Source of the DNA: Trichosphaerium sp. ATCC 40318
Lineage: Eukaryota; Discosea; Flabellinia; Trichosidae
Length of the DNA stretch: 64,000 bases
Reading direction: 5' to 3'
NCBI GenBank assembly: GCA_038496445.1
Contig: JALMLS010000343.1
Coordinates: 62,001 to 126,000 of the forward strand
Shown: one piece after another, positions 22,279-35,100 of the stretch
How the letters are laid out: every line of letters starts with the position of its first letter
Numbering within the stretch: the first letter of the stretch is position 1
Position numbers and translations under genes: made by a program
Notes under the pieces: model-generated
The model's database searches: none
Seen by the model: the letters and a program-made list of their open reading frames with translations, nothing else
Told to the model about the DNA's origin: nothing

Positions 22279-24809
22279 TTAACTATCAAAAATAGATGTG
22301 TGAGGCAGGAACAACTCATCTGGTATGTTCAAAAAATCTTCATGGTACGTGTCATCACTGACGTCACCTCCCACATCCTTCGTTTGATCAAAATCTTCAT
22401 CTTGCATAAGAAATAGCTTCAATAAACTACTTTTATCATACTGCAATCCATGGAAATCAGCTGCATCCATCAACGACCTACCAATATGTCAAAACTTCCT
22501 CACTCGCCACCTTTGTAAAAAATTGAATATACAAACCTCAATAGTCTGCTGCAAGGCCCGAGAGGAAATTTATTGTACATGTACACCATCACCTAAAAAG
22601 TTCCCAGTAAGTTTCAACTACAATAAAATTTATAGAACATGTAAAACAAATTACCTCTTTCACGAATTGTGCATCTCCTCCATGTATTGAAATGAACGCA
22701 ATGTCGTGTACAACATGCATGTGTGCAGGGCATATCTGTGGATACACACAATAATCATAGAATAACTGCCTTGCGCGCTATAAAAATAATCAAAAAAACA
22801 TTTGGCGAACGTAAAAACAATGTTACTAACCTTTACCGCTTCATTTACATGGCCTCCTGCAAAGTATACAATAGCATATAAACTAGAAGAGACGGTGCTA
22901 TAGCTCAACCAGAACTCAGGGTGTAAACTTTGGTCAATACTTGATGTTAAATTCTTAACTAAAGCCAGATCATAAAGAAACTGCGCGCATTCATCTTGTG
23001 ACTTACAAAAAAAATCAAAAGAAATTTCTTTTTCTGATTTTCAACGTACAATCTTGTGGAGGCGAAACCCATTTTCAGTATCTTTCGAAATCGTCATCCA
23101 AATCTAAACAACACAATAAGTTAGTCACGTATTAACTAACTGGGCGTGAACAAAAAACTGAGAACGTGCCACCAAACAATGTTCTAGTCTTGGCAGGCGA
23201 CACCTACGCACCAAGGCCGTTACTTATTCTTAGAGCTCCCAAAATAATAATATCTACTTTGGTTACATCAAAAACCCACAACTACTAAGTCACACCTGCG
23301 AGATTACAAAAAACAGCAGCGAGGCGCTTTACTTGCCGTTTTTAGTGTTTTTCTTTGGTAAGGTCGAGTTGAAAATTACAAATTTAGATATTATTTTTGG
23401 GAGCTCTAAGAATAAGTAACGGCCTTGGTGCGTAGGTGTCGCTTGCCAAGACTAGGACATTGTTTGGTGGACACGTTCTTAGTCTTCCAGTCATTCTTAC
23501 CTTTCCTAAAGTGCACCACATGGCCTGCATCCTAATAGCCAAAGATGCTTTCATAGGATTCTCTAAAATAGATCTGAGCTCATCTTTTACCAACAACAGC
23601 TTCTGTAGCTCGCTCTCCCTAACCATTCATCAATTCTTTATTCCTTAATGTTAGTAACTCTTACCTGTTTGTAAAGATACGATATGTAAATAGCCTACAT
23701 TGTCGTTCTACAGTATGCAAATAGTCCAATGATTTATACAAGGGGTCTTTAACAAGTTCACAAAGCATGTCTAGTATGTATTAGTGTCATTGCATTAAAG
23801 AACCTTTAACAGTAATAAAACTACAGCCTCGTGATGTTAACGTACTACATCCTTTCTTAGTGTGATCAGAAATACTGTCTACTCCTTCAAAGAATCCAGA
23901 CGCTTTGCCCAAAAGAACTAAGCCGGCTTTCAAAATGTTAGCGGGACGGCTTTTTATAATAAAATACAAAGAACTTACTGGCGACACTAGGATGTGAGGT
24001 GTCTTCCAAGTTTTTAGCCAATTGTTCACACACTTCGTACAACTTCATTGATGCTTCTACGTGTGTATCTTGGGCACCAATTGCAAGTATAAGAAGAACT
24101 TCAAAGACTTGAGGTTCACCTGACCAGCCTGAAATTGTAAGGAGGCCACAGATTTCTACCGCGACGTACTAGGACAAGTTTCAAACAGCTCGCCAACAAT
24201 TGTTGAGTTCCAGTGACGTACAGGTACAGCCTAGATTATATCAGAATCGAAAAAAAACTGTTTGTGACTCAACAATAAATAGCAGGACAGTGCGTACATA
24301 GCGTGGGTAATATTTTCTCTGATACGCGCCCAGCCATATTGTAAGACAGGCTGTAACGTTTAAATCAGCGCACAGTTGTAGTAATTTTGTCTTGGATAGT
24401 GTCAGATAATAAAAAAAAGTTGGAAGAAAATAAAAACAACTAGTTGTTAGTTCTAAAAATTTTGACAACTTGATACCTGGTTGCTCTGGGTGCTCTTAGA
24501 ATACATTCTACGCCAATGAGCTAGTTCACGTGCTTGCAAAGCCAATTGCTCTTTTAATTTCTGTACCGTTGTTGGGCTCCCTTGGGTTGTAAATTTACGA
24601 AGAACAGGTTACGCACCTTTGGCTGGGCCTCTTTTCTTTTGTGTTGGGTAAACACACTCTATGTTCCTTTGCGAACAACGTGTACATGGTGATTCTTGAC
24701 TGCATTTCGTGTGACTATTACGACAAGCAATACAAGCGCGGCTGCTTCTTATTCGTTTTCTAGACGTGGTAGAAACGCGTCGTTTTTTGCAGGGTGGCGA
24801 CGAGGCCAT
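22279..24809 (-). CDS. Zn2Cys6 (Gal4-type) transcription factor
   Basis: This is a nuclear DNA-binding regulator of the mostly fungal Gal4 class. The N-terminus is basic (CKKRRVSTTSRKRIR), then the binuclear zinc cluster CIACRNSHTKC-SQESP-CTRCSQRNIEC (about 24735-24650) with spacing C-x2-C-x6-C-x5-C-x2-C-x6-C. A gtgcgt intron then joins in phase to a Leu-rich helix (VQKLKEQLALQARELAHW), the usual dimerisation coiled coil. The rest is an alpha-helical middle region spread over many exons (for example GAQDTHVEASMKLYEVCEQ at about 24100-24020), ending with an acidic tail near 22330 that may activate transcription. Target genes are unknown. It is divergent from the oxidoreductase gene 131 bp away. 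An intron holds a large inverted repeat. Middle exon joins are approximate. Confidence 0.8.
23157..23487. repeat. Inverted repeat with arms of about 100 bp inside an intron
   Basis: The left arm (about 23157-23258) and right arm (about 23379-23487) are near-perfect reverse complements with a few mismatches and small indels; both contain the paired motif gacacctacgcacc / ggtgcgtaggtgtc. The spacer is about 120 bp. Both arms lie within one intron of the Zn2Cys6 gene (donor gtaaga near 23503, acceptor near 23108). It could be a fold-back or MITE-like element, or a hairpin-forming segment. No transposase or clear target-site duplication was seen. Confidence 0.8.
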
Positions 24810-24940
24810 AAGAGCGAACTATAAACCACTCAATGTTTTATCCGGACTTGCCCATCGAAATGGCAATTCATGAAAGAAACTCGCGTTGACTTTTTACAAA
24901 ACGAGTAGTTTCAGCCATTTACGCCTGATTACGCCAAACA

Positions 24941-26360
24941 ATGTCCAAAAAACCTCGACTAGCTCTTATAGGTACCGGTTGGGCAGTGCGGGTACGGAGC
25001 TGCATAATTGTACTCTAACGTCTTTCAGGTACAACTACCAAGTTTTAGAGCAGCTGGGTGGGATGTAACGGTGCTGTGGGCGAGAACAGAAGAAAAAGCA
25101 AAAGCTTACGCAGCTCAATACAACATACCTTTTGGTACCTCTAGCTACGATGAAGTACTAGCTAACAATACCTACGACCTCGTGAGCGGAGCTTTTTCAA
25201 AAAGCCTTTATCATTTTATCTACAAAGCGCACGTGTGGCTATTAATATCTTTTTAATAGATATCTATCGTTACTCCTCCAGTAACACACGCTGAGTGGGC
25301 AATAAAGGCACTCGAAAAAGGGAAGAACGTACTGTGCGACAAGCCAACCAGCTTAAACGCTCAAGAATCTCGTGAGATGCTCAAAGCTGCCAAAAAATAT
25401 CCTAACCAGCTGTCACTAATTGATCACGAACTCAGGTAGCGTGATAACTCATAGTTGTTCAATAACATTTGTAGATTCTTACCATCAATTCAACGCGCAC
25501 GTGAGTGGATTAAAACAGGTGCGATTGGTGATATACGTCTTCTTAGAGGCACCACTCAATCTCCACAATCTAGAAAGACACGACATGATTGGTGGTGCGT
25601 TTGGTTAGGTCCTAAAACTCTGCTAAGTGTTGTTTAGGTACAATAAAGACACAGCTGGAGGGATGCTCACCACTACTGGATGCCACGTTCTCGATATTTT
25701 GAGTTTTATGACAGGGTTTACAGAGGTAACATCTGTTAAAGGTTTAACAACACCAGTTTGGGATGATGTTCCTGCTTTCGAAGATAAACCAGCCATTCGC
25801 ATCTCTGCTGATTTATTTACATCAGTACACCTCACGTTTGGACCTCAAGGCGTACCAGGTAGGCAAACATTACGAAGTTTATGTTGATACGATAAAGGTG
25901 TAATTCAAATGTCTATTGAAAATTATGAAGAAAGAAAATTTGAATATAAAATCACGGGTACCAAAGGAGCCGTATATTGGAGTTATAAATCGGGAACATG
26001 TAAAGTTATACTATATAAGAGAAGTGGAGAAAAGATTGACGAATACACAGAAAGTCTTACCCATGACGGTACATAGATTGGGCGTAATCTTTGTTTTTAA
26101 TTTGAAAAAGGCATTACTTTTAATCGCACGTGGGATCTTGCTGCTTACCTGCTTGGCAAAAAAATCAAAGAAGGTACTCCCTCTGACGTATTTGATATTA
26201 TATCATACTCACTCTTCCAGTAATGGTTGATGGTAAGGCAAAAAATAGCGACATTCCTGATGCCGCCGATTTTGCTCAAGGTCACTTCATTCAAACTTTG
26301 TTGGATTCTGCACGCCATACTGGAGATACAAATAGCGTTTGGAAGGCACAAAACGTCTAG
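24941..26360 (+). CDS. Gfo/Idh/MocA-family NAD(P)-dependent oxidoreductase
   Basis: This is a soluble dehydrogenase acting on a sugar, inositol or related alcohol; the exact substrate cannot be read. The N-terminal Rossmann domain starts LALIGTGWAVR at 24941, joining through an intron with gtacgg donor to VQLPSFRAAGWDVTVLWAR. Then come SIVTPPVTHAEWAIKALEKG, the family signature VLCDKPTS (normally EKP, here DKP) and IDHELR. The C-terminal domain contains EWIKTGAIGDIRLLRG, AGGMLTTTGCHVLDIL, whose His is part of the usual catalytic GxxxDxxxH-like region, and a C-terminal helix ending KAQNV. About seven exons; all use the local donor style. Length fits the family (about 380 residues). Confidence 0.85.
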
Positions 26361-26456
26361 ATACGATGAATAAAAAAATAAAATGCCTGTGAACGAAAAA
26401 AAAATAAAAATCGCTTACTGTAGCTTCTGTTTGGCCTATCGCAGTTTACAGCAGCC

Positions 26457-26874
26457 ATGCGTATTCAAACTTACCTTCTTAGAGGTGGTACACTGCAATT
26501 GGTACTAGAAGTGCTCAATAGTGACCTAACCCGAATAAAGAAAAAAGGGAAGCAGTACTTGCTAATTTTAGTTTTTTTGTTTGTACGGTTGGTCAATTTT
26601 TATCTGAGTCGACCAAATAACTGTTTTAGCAAGCGTAATTAACGAATTGGCTACTAAAAATCCTAACCTGGTACATGTTGGACTAGTGGTGATAAGGGAG
26701 AACAAATAAGAATTGCGGTGTTGGATAGTTTAAAATTCCTCTACGCGTCTCATGAGTTCTATTCGCAAGAGGGTGCGTATTTATTGTACTAAAACTTTAT
26801 TTTAAAGGTTTTGGTTTTTTTTCGATTTACTTCATTATCTCGCGACATCATACTGCAATTATGCACTAATTCCG
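26457..26874 (+). CDS. Doubtful small gene
   Basis: This is a possible three-exon gene of about 85 residues. It starts MRIQTYLLRGGTLQLVLEVL, joins in phase through an intron with gtactt donor to GDKGEQIRIAVLDSLKFLYA, and ends after a gtgcgt intron with a stop near 26872. The middle exon looks protein-like, but there is no family match I can recall. It lies just after the oxidoreductase on the same strand. It could also be a 3' part of another transcript or nothing. Confidence 0.3.
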
Positions 26875-27129
26875 CTCTCATTGGTTTTAATATAAATTAT
26901 ACTTTTGGTTTCATTGCGCCTCAAAGTCCGAAAAACTAATATTGTGTAGTTGTCTCTAGGCAGTAGGGTACACGATGAGGTACGCACGAACATTATCAAA
27001 CAAACCTCTGACTTGCATTAGAACAAAAAAATAAAACTGCGTAATTCCAAGCGCTTCAAAAGCCAAGAGTTATCCCATCATGGTCAGTCGATAACCCCTA
27101 CTGGCGGATCAACAACCATTACAGCGAAA

Positions 27130-28955
27130 ATGTCGCATAAACAAGCAAATGGTCCTAACAAACGAACAAAGGGATTAAAAAAGAGTGATAAACACGGTAG
27201 AAAGACGACCAAGAAAGACAAGGGCACAAAAGGCCACAGAACTAACGTGAAGAAGACTGCAGCATTCAACAAGCATCTCAACGATACACCTGGTGACGGT
27301 AGACCTATTTCTAGCAAGAAACGAAGGAAATTGATGAAGGAGAAGCGTGAAAAACGCAAACGCGCCAGGGAAAAAGCTGCGCGCCTTGATAAGCCTAAAC
27401 GCAAGCGCAAAAGCAAAAAATCAAAGAAATCATCAAAGAAGCTAAAAGTGGTTAACGCTGAAGTTACAGTTGAGGACCCTTCAAGTCCTACGGCAGCTGA
27501 TGTTCGCCTCACTGATACAGCGCGTAAACCTCCACCTCCTGCACCTAATTCGTTTGTGGTTATACCACCTCTGAAATTCTTTAAACAACAAGAGGAAAAG
27601 CGCATGAGAGGTTTAGACAAGGTACGTTAACTGCTACAATGTCAAAACACGAACAAAACTCTTTATGGCTTACTGTTTTTATAGCCACCTCAGCTCAAAA
27701 CTGGCATGGATGCTCATAGTATGTATGTAGTAGCTAAACCAGATATTGCTCCTAGACAAGCTATAATGCGTAAAAGCTTTTTTGACATGCCCGATCCAAC
27801 GAAGACACCAATGGTAAATGAGATAAAATGTTTTTTACAAAAAATGCTTTTCTATTTTGCTAGGTTCTGTTCTGTTCTGTTCGCTAATTGGTTTTTTTAG
27901 TTTGATGACGAGCCTGAACTTAACGAGTCGTTGTCTTTGTCCAGCGGTACTTTATCTATTTCGTTTGATTCTCAAGTACTCGAAGCAGAGCTTGCAAAAC
28001 CACCTGCTCCTTTGAGTAAGAGTACAAGCGATGAAGTAGATCGTATTCAAAGTATAGCCAAGTTTAACGCAAGACTAGCAGCGTTACAACAATCAGGTAC
28101 ATTTTTTTTCAACAATGTACAAATCGAGCGAATATTTGGTTTATAGACTTGTAGGTCGCGTGACAGAACCGAGTTCTCGAAGGCAAAAGGCATTCACGGT
28201 GACTGAGGGCATGTTTACTGATTTTAAGCTTGATCTACCTTCAAGCGCGTCAGGAAGTGCTAGTTATTCTCAAATGAGTCTACCAATAAGCCCAAGCAAA
28301 GCAATTTCTCGGCGAACGTACAACAGTCGGAGTCCACGTTCTGCAATCGATACAACTCGATCGCTGGCGCCTCCAAGATCGCCTATTGTTGCGTCTCCGC
28401 CTAGAATGCAAGGCGAGCCACTTTCTCCAGCCAGTGTACGTTTTTAGTACTTTTTTTTTGACAAAATTATTTTAAACTCACTTTGTACAACAGCAACGCA
28501 AACTAAACTACACACAACGTATTTCCAGACGAGTGTTGGGGTTTTTCAAGGGTAATAATAGCACTTCAAATTCGCACTCGTTTAAAAACGGTGCACCGGG
28601 CGATAAAAAGGGTTCCAAGCTCAGAAGACGCCCTACAATACAGAGTGTAGCAAGCGACGGCGAGTTGAGCTATCGCTCATCGCACAGAAGAGACTTGATG
28701 AACCATCATGGTCGCAGTGCCTCTGCGTCATCTTTTGAGCGTAAACGATACACAGAACACATGCAAGAGAAGTCGCAGAGTTCGTCTATTTTGGATGAAA
28801 TAAGAGGTTCACCAAAAAGGGGTGGCTTACAGCACCCTGGGTTGCATAGCCCTTCCACTATGCAATTTAGTCCTGGCCGGGACGGACCTGGTGGACACAG
28901 TGCCAGGCATGTTAAGCGTAGCCTCTCTTCAGGCCATCGCGTTCCAGTAATATAG
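27130..28955 (+). CDS. Lys/Arg-rich, Ser/Pro-rich disordered protein, unrecognised
   Basis: I do not recognise this protein. The first exon (27130-27624) is extremely basic with many short Lys/Arg runs, typical of nuclear or nucleolar targeting or RNA binding. Later exons (from about 27684, 27901, 28150 and 28495) are rich in Ser, Pro and Arg, with repeated SP and RSP motifs such as PISPSKAISRRTYNSRSP that could be proline-directed kinase sites. The four introns use gtacgt, gtaaat, gtacat and gtacgt donors and acceptors ending tag or cag. No globular domain, signal peptide or membrane segment is visible. The long antisense frame over 27084-27620 is a shadow of the Lys-rich exon. Confidence 0.65.
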
Positions 28956-29160
28956 TACCCTTATAGGGTGCAATTTTCTGCGTGTACTTTAATAAACTTG
29001 AAAATTTTAGCTTAAACCAAGGCTACTTAAACGAGTTCCTAAGGAACTTACATATTGAAAATACAACTCGCGAGTGACGTTCGAACTTATGGCCAACGCG
29101 GCTAACTTCACGAGTACTTCTATGCGTTATACTGTAATTTACTAATTCTCTCTAAGAGAG

Positions 29161-32100
29161 TATGTGGAATAAGCTCAAAGGAGTGATTCTAGGTTCAGGC
29201 ACCGATGATTTCAAGAAATTGGAAAGTTTGTTTTACGAAGAGAAAAAAGAAAAATCGTTTCTAGTGGATGAAAATGGCTTTAAGGTACGCAAATACAGAA
29301 ATTCGCGTTAACATACAAACAGGCCGCGCAAGATATCTTCGATTCGTTCGACAAGGCCAACAGTGCAAAAAACAGGCGCGATTACTTCGTAAAAGTAGTC
29401 AGTGAATGGACGGCGATGTTAGTATCGCTAACAACCGAAACTGGGTGGAAGCCGCTTATAACATGCGACTTTCCGTTCATATTTTGGCTTCTATTGCGTA
29501 TTCGACGGTACACTATTTGTTGATGCTTAAAATAACGTGTTGTTTAGGTACCAACGCTACCCTGGTATATCGATCGAAACTAGCAAAACTATGGACGTAT
29601 TTGCAGTGAAAGTTGTTGAAGGTTTTGTTACTGTATGTACATTTTTACAAAAGCTCGAAACGTTTCGCTTAACCTGTTGAAGGCGTGTGCTTCGATTTCT
29701 AGCGAAGGTCAAAAAATAAGGGGCGCGTGGTTTTTGCGCTGCCTGAATAGCAACAGTTCGTTATTTGTGGCTTTACACAAAGAAGTACTATTACACTTGC
29801 AACAAGATCCAAGAGATGGTCACAGTTATACTTTCCATAAGTAAGTATCCAAACGTAAATATGACTCATTATTATCTTAGTAAGGCAACTCCTACTGCGA
29901 TTGTTGTTTATTTTATTACACAAACCCTGGCTCACAATAAAACACTCAAATTTGAAAGCAAAATTAAGGAAGAAGACCGCCCTACATTTGATAAACCGAA
30001 AGTGAGTCCATGGAGGAGGTTCTTGGGGAGGTGTACAAGCAATGAAGAAGTACTAGAAGCTTTGGTGTTATGTGTGAGGATAAACCGCAAGCCATTGACC
30101 TCATACTTGAGTGATGTTCAATCTCAATATTTAAAAAAGGTACTTATTGTATTGTTTAATCCTAGTACTTATGGAAGAAGGCAACAGTGAAGCCAGCTCA
30201 TCTTCTTATGATTGTGTCCAATTATCCTAGGGGAGTACCTCTTCATTCGAAAACAAATATTATAAGTGTTATAAGAGGTACGGAACAAAGTCACAGTTTT
30301 GAACTTACCTAGCTTAGCTGTCCAACTTCAGTCTGCTTTCGAAGTCAGCCCTTGGCTTGATGGTCTTGAGCGCTTGGCGCTACTCATATTTAAAGGCAAA
30401 AAACGTGACAAGGAGGTACTAACCTTTAGTCCGTATTCTACATTCCAGTTGTTGACGTTATTCTTTGTTTAGATGTCTGCTGAGTTATTTAATGCGTTTG
30501 TTGAAAGTTTTACAAAGCGTGCCATATCGTTGTGCACGCAATCACGCTACTCCACGAGTAAAGTAGTTCTAGACTTTGATATGGTTATTTCATTAATGAT
30601 GTCAAAGTTGGAGGCATCACAGTTCAAAGGTAGCCTTCAAACTCTAATCGAATGCATACAACCACAATGGAATAAGTTAAGTTCATCAGGACTCAACCTT
30701 AGGAGGTACACCAACTTCAAAAGAAAGTACTGAACACCTCTATAGTATTGTACCTCATCTGTCAGTGAACGAGCAATTGAATTTCTTCTCACAAAACGTG
30801 GAACACCAAGAACTGACAGATAAGACAAAAGAGTTGTTCCTTGATCTATTTATGCCAATAAAGTCAGACACATTAATAGGAGAGCGTCTTGCCCCTGTTA
30901 AGACTTTTCTTGAAAGTGGTACAATTAAAATCATTGAGTATATTTTTAACTGTTGCTAGCGAAAATCACTACCCACAACCGAACAGTTAGTATCGCTAAA
31001 CTACTCGCATTTTTTCTAAAGATCGGTGATTATTCTTCAAAGTTTTCGGCTAGAGATGAAGATGAAGTGAATAGTACATTGAAGCAATACCTATGTACTG
31101 TAAGTAAAAGTGTTGTATAACAACCACCTAACCTTGATCAGAAAATATCTCCAAATCATAGGTGGCGGCAAAGTTTTCTGACATTGCCAGACGGGCTGTT
31201 TATTGACTTTCTCAACAAACAGGAAAAAAAATACTGTGCTGGCCCGTTCCCTTTACTTTACCGTAGTGCATGTGATATAGTAGTACAAGAGATATTTAGA
31301 GCTATAAAAGCTGATAACGTTATAAGTAATGGTATGTCATTTCTTTGACTTTGGGTTCCTTTTTTAACTGTTCTAGACTCATTTGTTACGCTAAAGTGGG
31401 TGAAAAGACAACTATCCACGCGAGGAAACATGCAATTCTCGTATTTCAAACTCATTGCGTGTTGTTATGCTTTAGCAGATGCAGTTAAAAGCTCAAACGC
31501 AATCTACAATCCTCCACAAGAGCTTGATGTGCTTGTTAGTATGGCAGCCTTATGTGATAAAGATACAAATCGTCACAAGGCGTACATGTATCATATAAAT
31601 TTATTCAACAAAGGGTTAGACAACTACAAAGTACAGATCCATGAATACATGAACAAGTTGGAAGACGGAGATGTTACAATGGTACATTCATTTTGACAAA
31701 GAAAATATTGTAACATGTCCTAGGCTGAACTAACAGACGTTATTAATAACAAACAAAACTTTATAAATTTATGTAAATCACTTAAGGTTGGATATATTGG
31801 CGTAACTAAGAGTGAAGACCTAAAGAAAGACTACGAGGAGACAATTAATGAGCGGCAGAAATCTATTCTTGTAGGAAAGTATCTTGTTGAGCTCCGAATT
31901 AATCAAGCAACTGGGTTGATATACTCGTGTAGAGGACTACATTCATCGGCAACCTACAACGACATCAAAAGTTCTTTATTCGAACTTCGTAAGAGGTTAC
32001 AGTGTATTCCTACTCAAGTGATAGGTACATACATTCACGTGTTATAGATAGACATCTAACTGTTTTCCAGACTCGCTCTATTTTTTCCTTGATAGAAAAT

Positions 32101-35100
32101 CTGCGCTTTTTACTTCTTGTATTCACGACAGTACCCAATATCAAAAACTTATGAGCGGAGAACTTGGTGTACGATTGCAGAAATAGGCATTTTTTTCTAA
32201 GTTGATTGTAGTCGCTATCAAATGAAGACATAGTAAAAATTGTAAATGAAGCTGTAGAGAAAATGAGGCTGTTGCTTGAAGACGAACGTCAGACATTGAG
32301 CACACTGAATAGGTATTAAAAAAAGTAAGATTGCTCTAACCTGATTCAGTTTCTCCCAACTAATTGCAAAGCAATCACGAAAGGGACTAGAGGCGGAATT
32401 AAAGAATTTATCATTGTTCTTTCATGATAAGCTTGCAAACGTTTCAGAGCAAGCTATAGAACAAAAAATGAAAAGATTTCGTGCAGCCTTGGAACTCGTT
32501 AGGTACAAAATTCTACCTTCTGAAAGCATCAGTGCTAACTTAAAGATTTCAGTTATGGTAACCAGTTGAATGAGCTTGTAGAAGCTGTTGAGCAATATGG
32601 GTTCCCTTTCCAAGAATTGAATGCCATTGCGACACAAAGAGATGCAATTGTGCAAAAATCAGCAGCTATAACGTTCGGTCAGGTTCCTACAATTGTCGCT
32701 GATATAAAGAAGATGCTATGCAACTTAAAGGTAACTTACCTGTATTGAGAAATGTGCTCAATCCTTTACTATAGCCTTATCATATGCAATACTTTAAAGC
32801 TGTAAGACCAGCTGCAGACCTAGTAATGTTCTTGAGAAAACAAAAAGATTTCGGAAACACTATTCAAGTACGAAACTATCAAGCTTTTGTAAGAATAACT
32901 ATTGTTAGTTTCTACAAGATCAACTTCAAGGTCAAGACTTTCCTGCCAAAGTGTTGAGCGATTTACATTTAGCTCATGTATTCTTGGATCCGTTCTTGCG
33001 CCCTGGACAGTTTACTATGGAAATGTTAGCCAAACATGTTATTAAGCATTTCGCTACTGAAGATAAACTTGATAAACTTGAAGTTATCACGTGCGTTTAT
33101 AAATATTACCTAAACACCTTCTTGACTTTTTTATAGTGCATCCATGCAGAATCTGAATCAATCTATGATTTGGTTTAATACGGGTGTGTGCTTAGCCTTG
33201 TTCGTTGCTGTACTTACAAGCGTTAGTTCTCAAAGGTTTATCTTCATCGGCGTCCATTGTGCCTCGTATCAATAAACTATTGGAATCAGGATGGTAAGAG
33301 TATTTTTACAAAGGCTTTTTTTATAATTTTAGTTTAGGTTTCAAAGTCGACTTCAAAGGCATCGTAAAGGCTCAATGTTTTCTGCTTGCTACAAAGAGGC
33401 GGATAGAATTGTGACACTTCGTCATGATGACTTGGATGATCTTGTTCGCGGGGCGATTTTCTGTAGAACTGATTCCAAGATATTGCCCGAGCAAAAGGAT
33501 AGTATGCAGCTATTTGTTGACGTTTTCCATCTTGCTAAAGAAGTTCACGAGTGTCGCCTTCAACTTGAAGAAAAAGGTAACTTTTGCAATCTTATATTAG
33601 TGCTCTGACATATCAACTAGCGAACCCGAACTACCAGGGATCTGATGATCGTGTGTCCAACGAATTGACGCTAACGGTTCTAAAGGAAACGCTTACCAAA
33701 ATCAGAGTATAATCCGCGTATTATTTAGAACTAGTTGCTAACTCTTTTTTAGCATGAGCTTCAAACATGGGAGGAAAGCCAAAAGCTTAGCTTGAGCAAT
33801 GTCCCTAGAATAGTTAGGTTGAACCCTTACCAACTATTATCTTTAATGAAACGTATACACTCATTACAAACAAACGATATGAGCGAGGGTGACTTCGATT
33901 ATGCCTCTAAACATGATATATTTGCCTATGTAGCTGCTTGCTTTCCTGATGTACCACAGCAAGCCATAGAAATTGTGCCTGCTATTAAGCAAGCGTTGGA
34001 GGTACTTGTAGTCAATACCTCAATTACTGTTGATATGCTGTTCAGGTAAAAGAACCGCTTGATGCTGTTGCAAAATTATTGTTGTCAGTTCAAACAATGA
34101 CTCATATTGGTACACCAATGAGAAGCGATGGTTCACTTCAATACAGCCTCGTGAAAGCTGAGAGTTCAGCAAATATTGATATGTTGGCATTAATGTTTTC
34201 GCTCATGGTACTTACTTACAGTAAACAGAAGTATTTATGTAATTTTTAGAATGCTACAGCACTTCCTCATCATAGCGAAATACTATGGTGTAGCGATCAG
34301 ATAACTCCAAGGGCGCTACATCTCTTTTTACAAAGTACAATTGAATTTGCGAACACAGGAAGTACTTTCTTCATTGTTGGTGTTGATAAGCTATCGCCTA
34401 TTATCAAAGAGGTACATCACTCCTTTGCTCATGTAATGATTACAGACACTCATAATTGACCACAGGAACTATTACAATTCGTGTCAGATATACTTCAAGA
34501 CAAAGTGCATCCCATGACAGCACAGACATACTTGATTTACACTGAGAGAACCCCAACAGAGATTGGATTTCTTCCAACAGAGGAGATACAACCTTTTGCT
34601 ACGATCAAGCTAGGGTCAGCCATTAAATCGCTTGGCGCGTGGACGGCTGATAGGAATATTGGTATATTTGATTTTATTACTGGAAATCCAAGAGATGGTA
34701 AGAGCACCTACATTCAAGATAGGATGAAGGAGCTTCAAAAAGCTGGACACAAAACTTTTACAATAAGGCACGTGCTTATAAAAAGAGCATAAATTGTATC
34801 GCATCTCACATTATTTCTTAGCATCAACGAAGACTTTTCAGTCAGGTCATTTTTAACAACTCTAAACCAACAACCTTCGGATAAAGGTGTTTTTGGCATT
34901 CACTTTAATGTATCTTGCTATGCACCTTTTGATGTCTTGTTTCGTTTCTTCTATAATTGGCTGATATGTGGCACTTTCTTGGACGAAACTAGCGGCGATA
35001 TAGAAGTACCAAGGTACAGCACAAAAGGTAGGAATACAAGAGTTGTTGACATACTCTGTTTTAGTTCAAACCTCAAGTGGCATATCTATGTTGAAGTCCC

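Noticed and set aside
27084..27620. Long minus-strand open frame (178 codons)
   Set aside because: It is the antisense shadow of the Lys/Arg-rich exon on the plus strand; the Lys codons read as Phe and Leu on the other strand, and there is no protein-like pattern.
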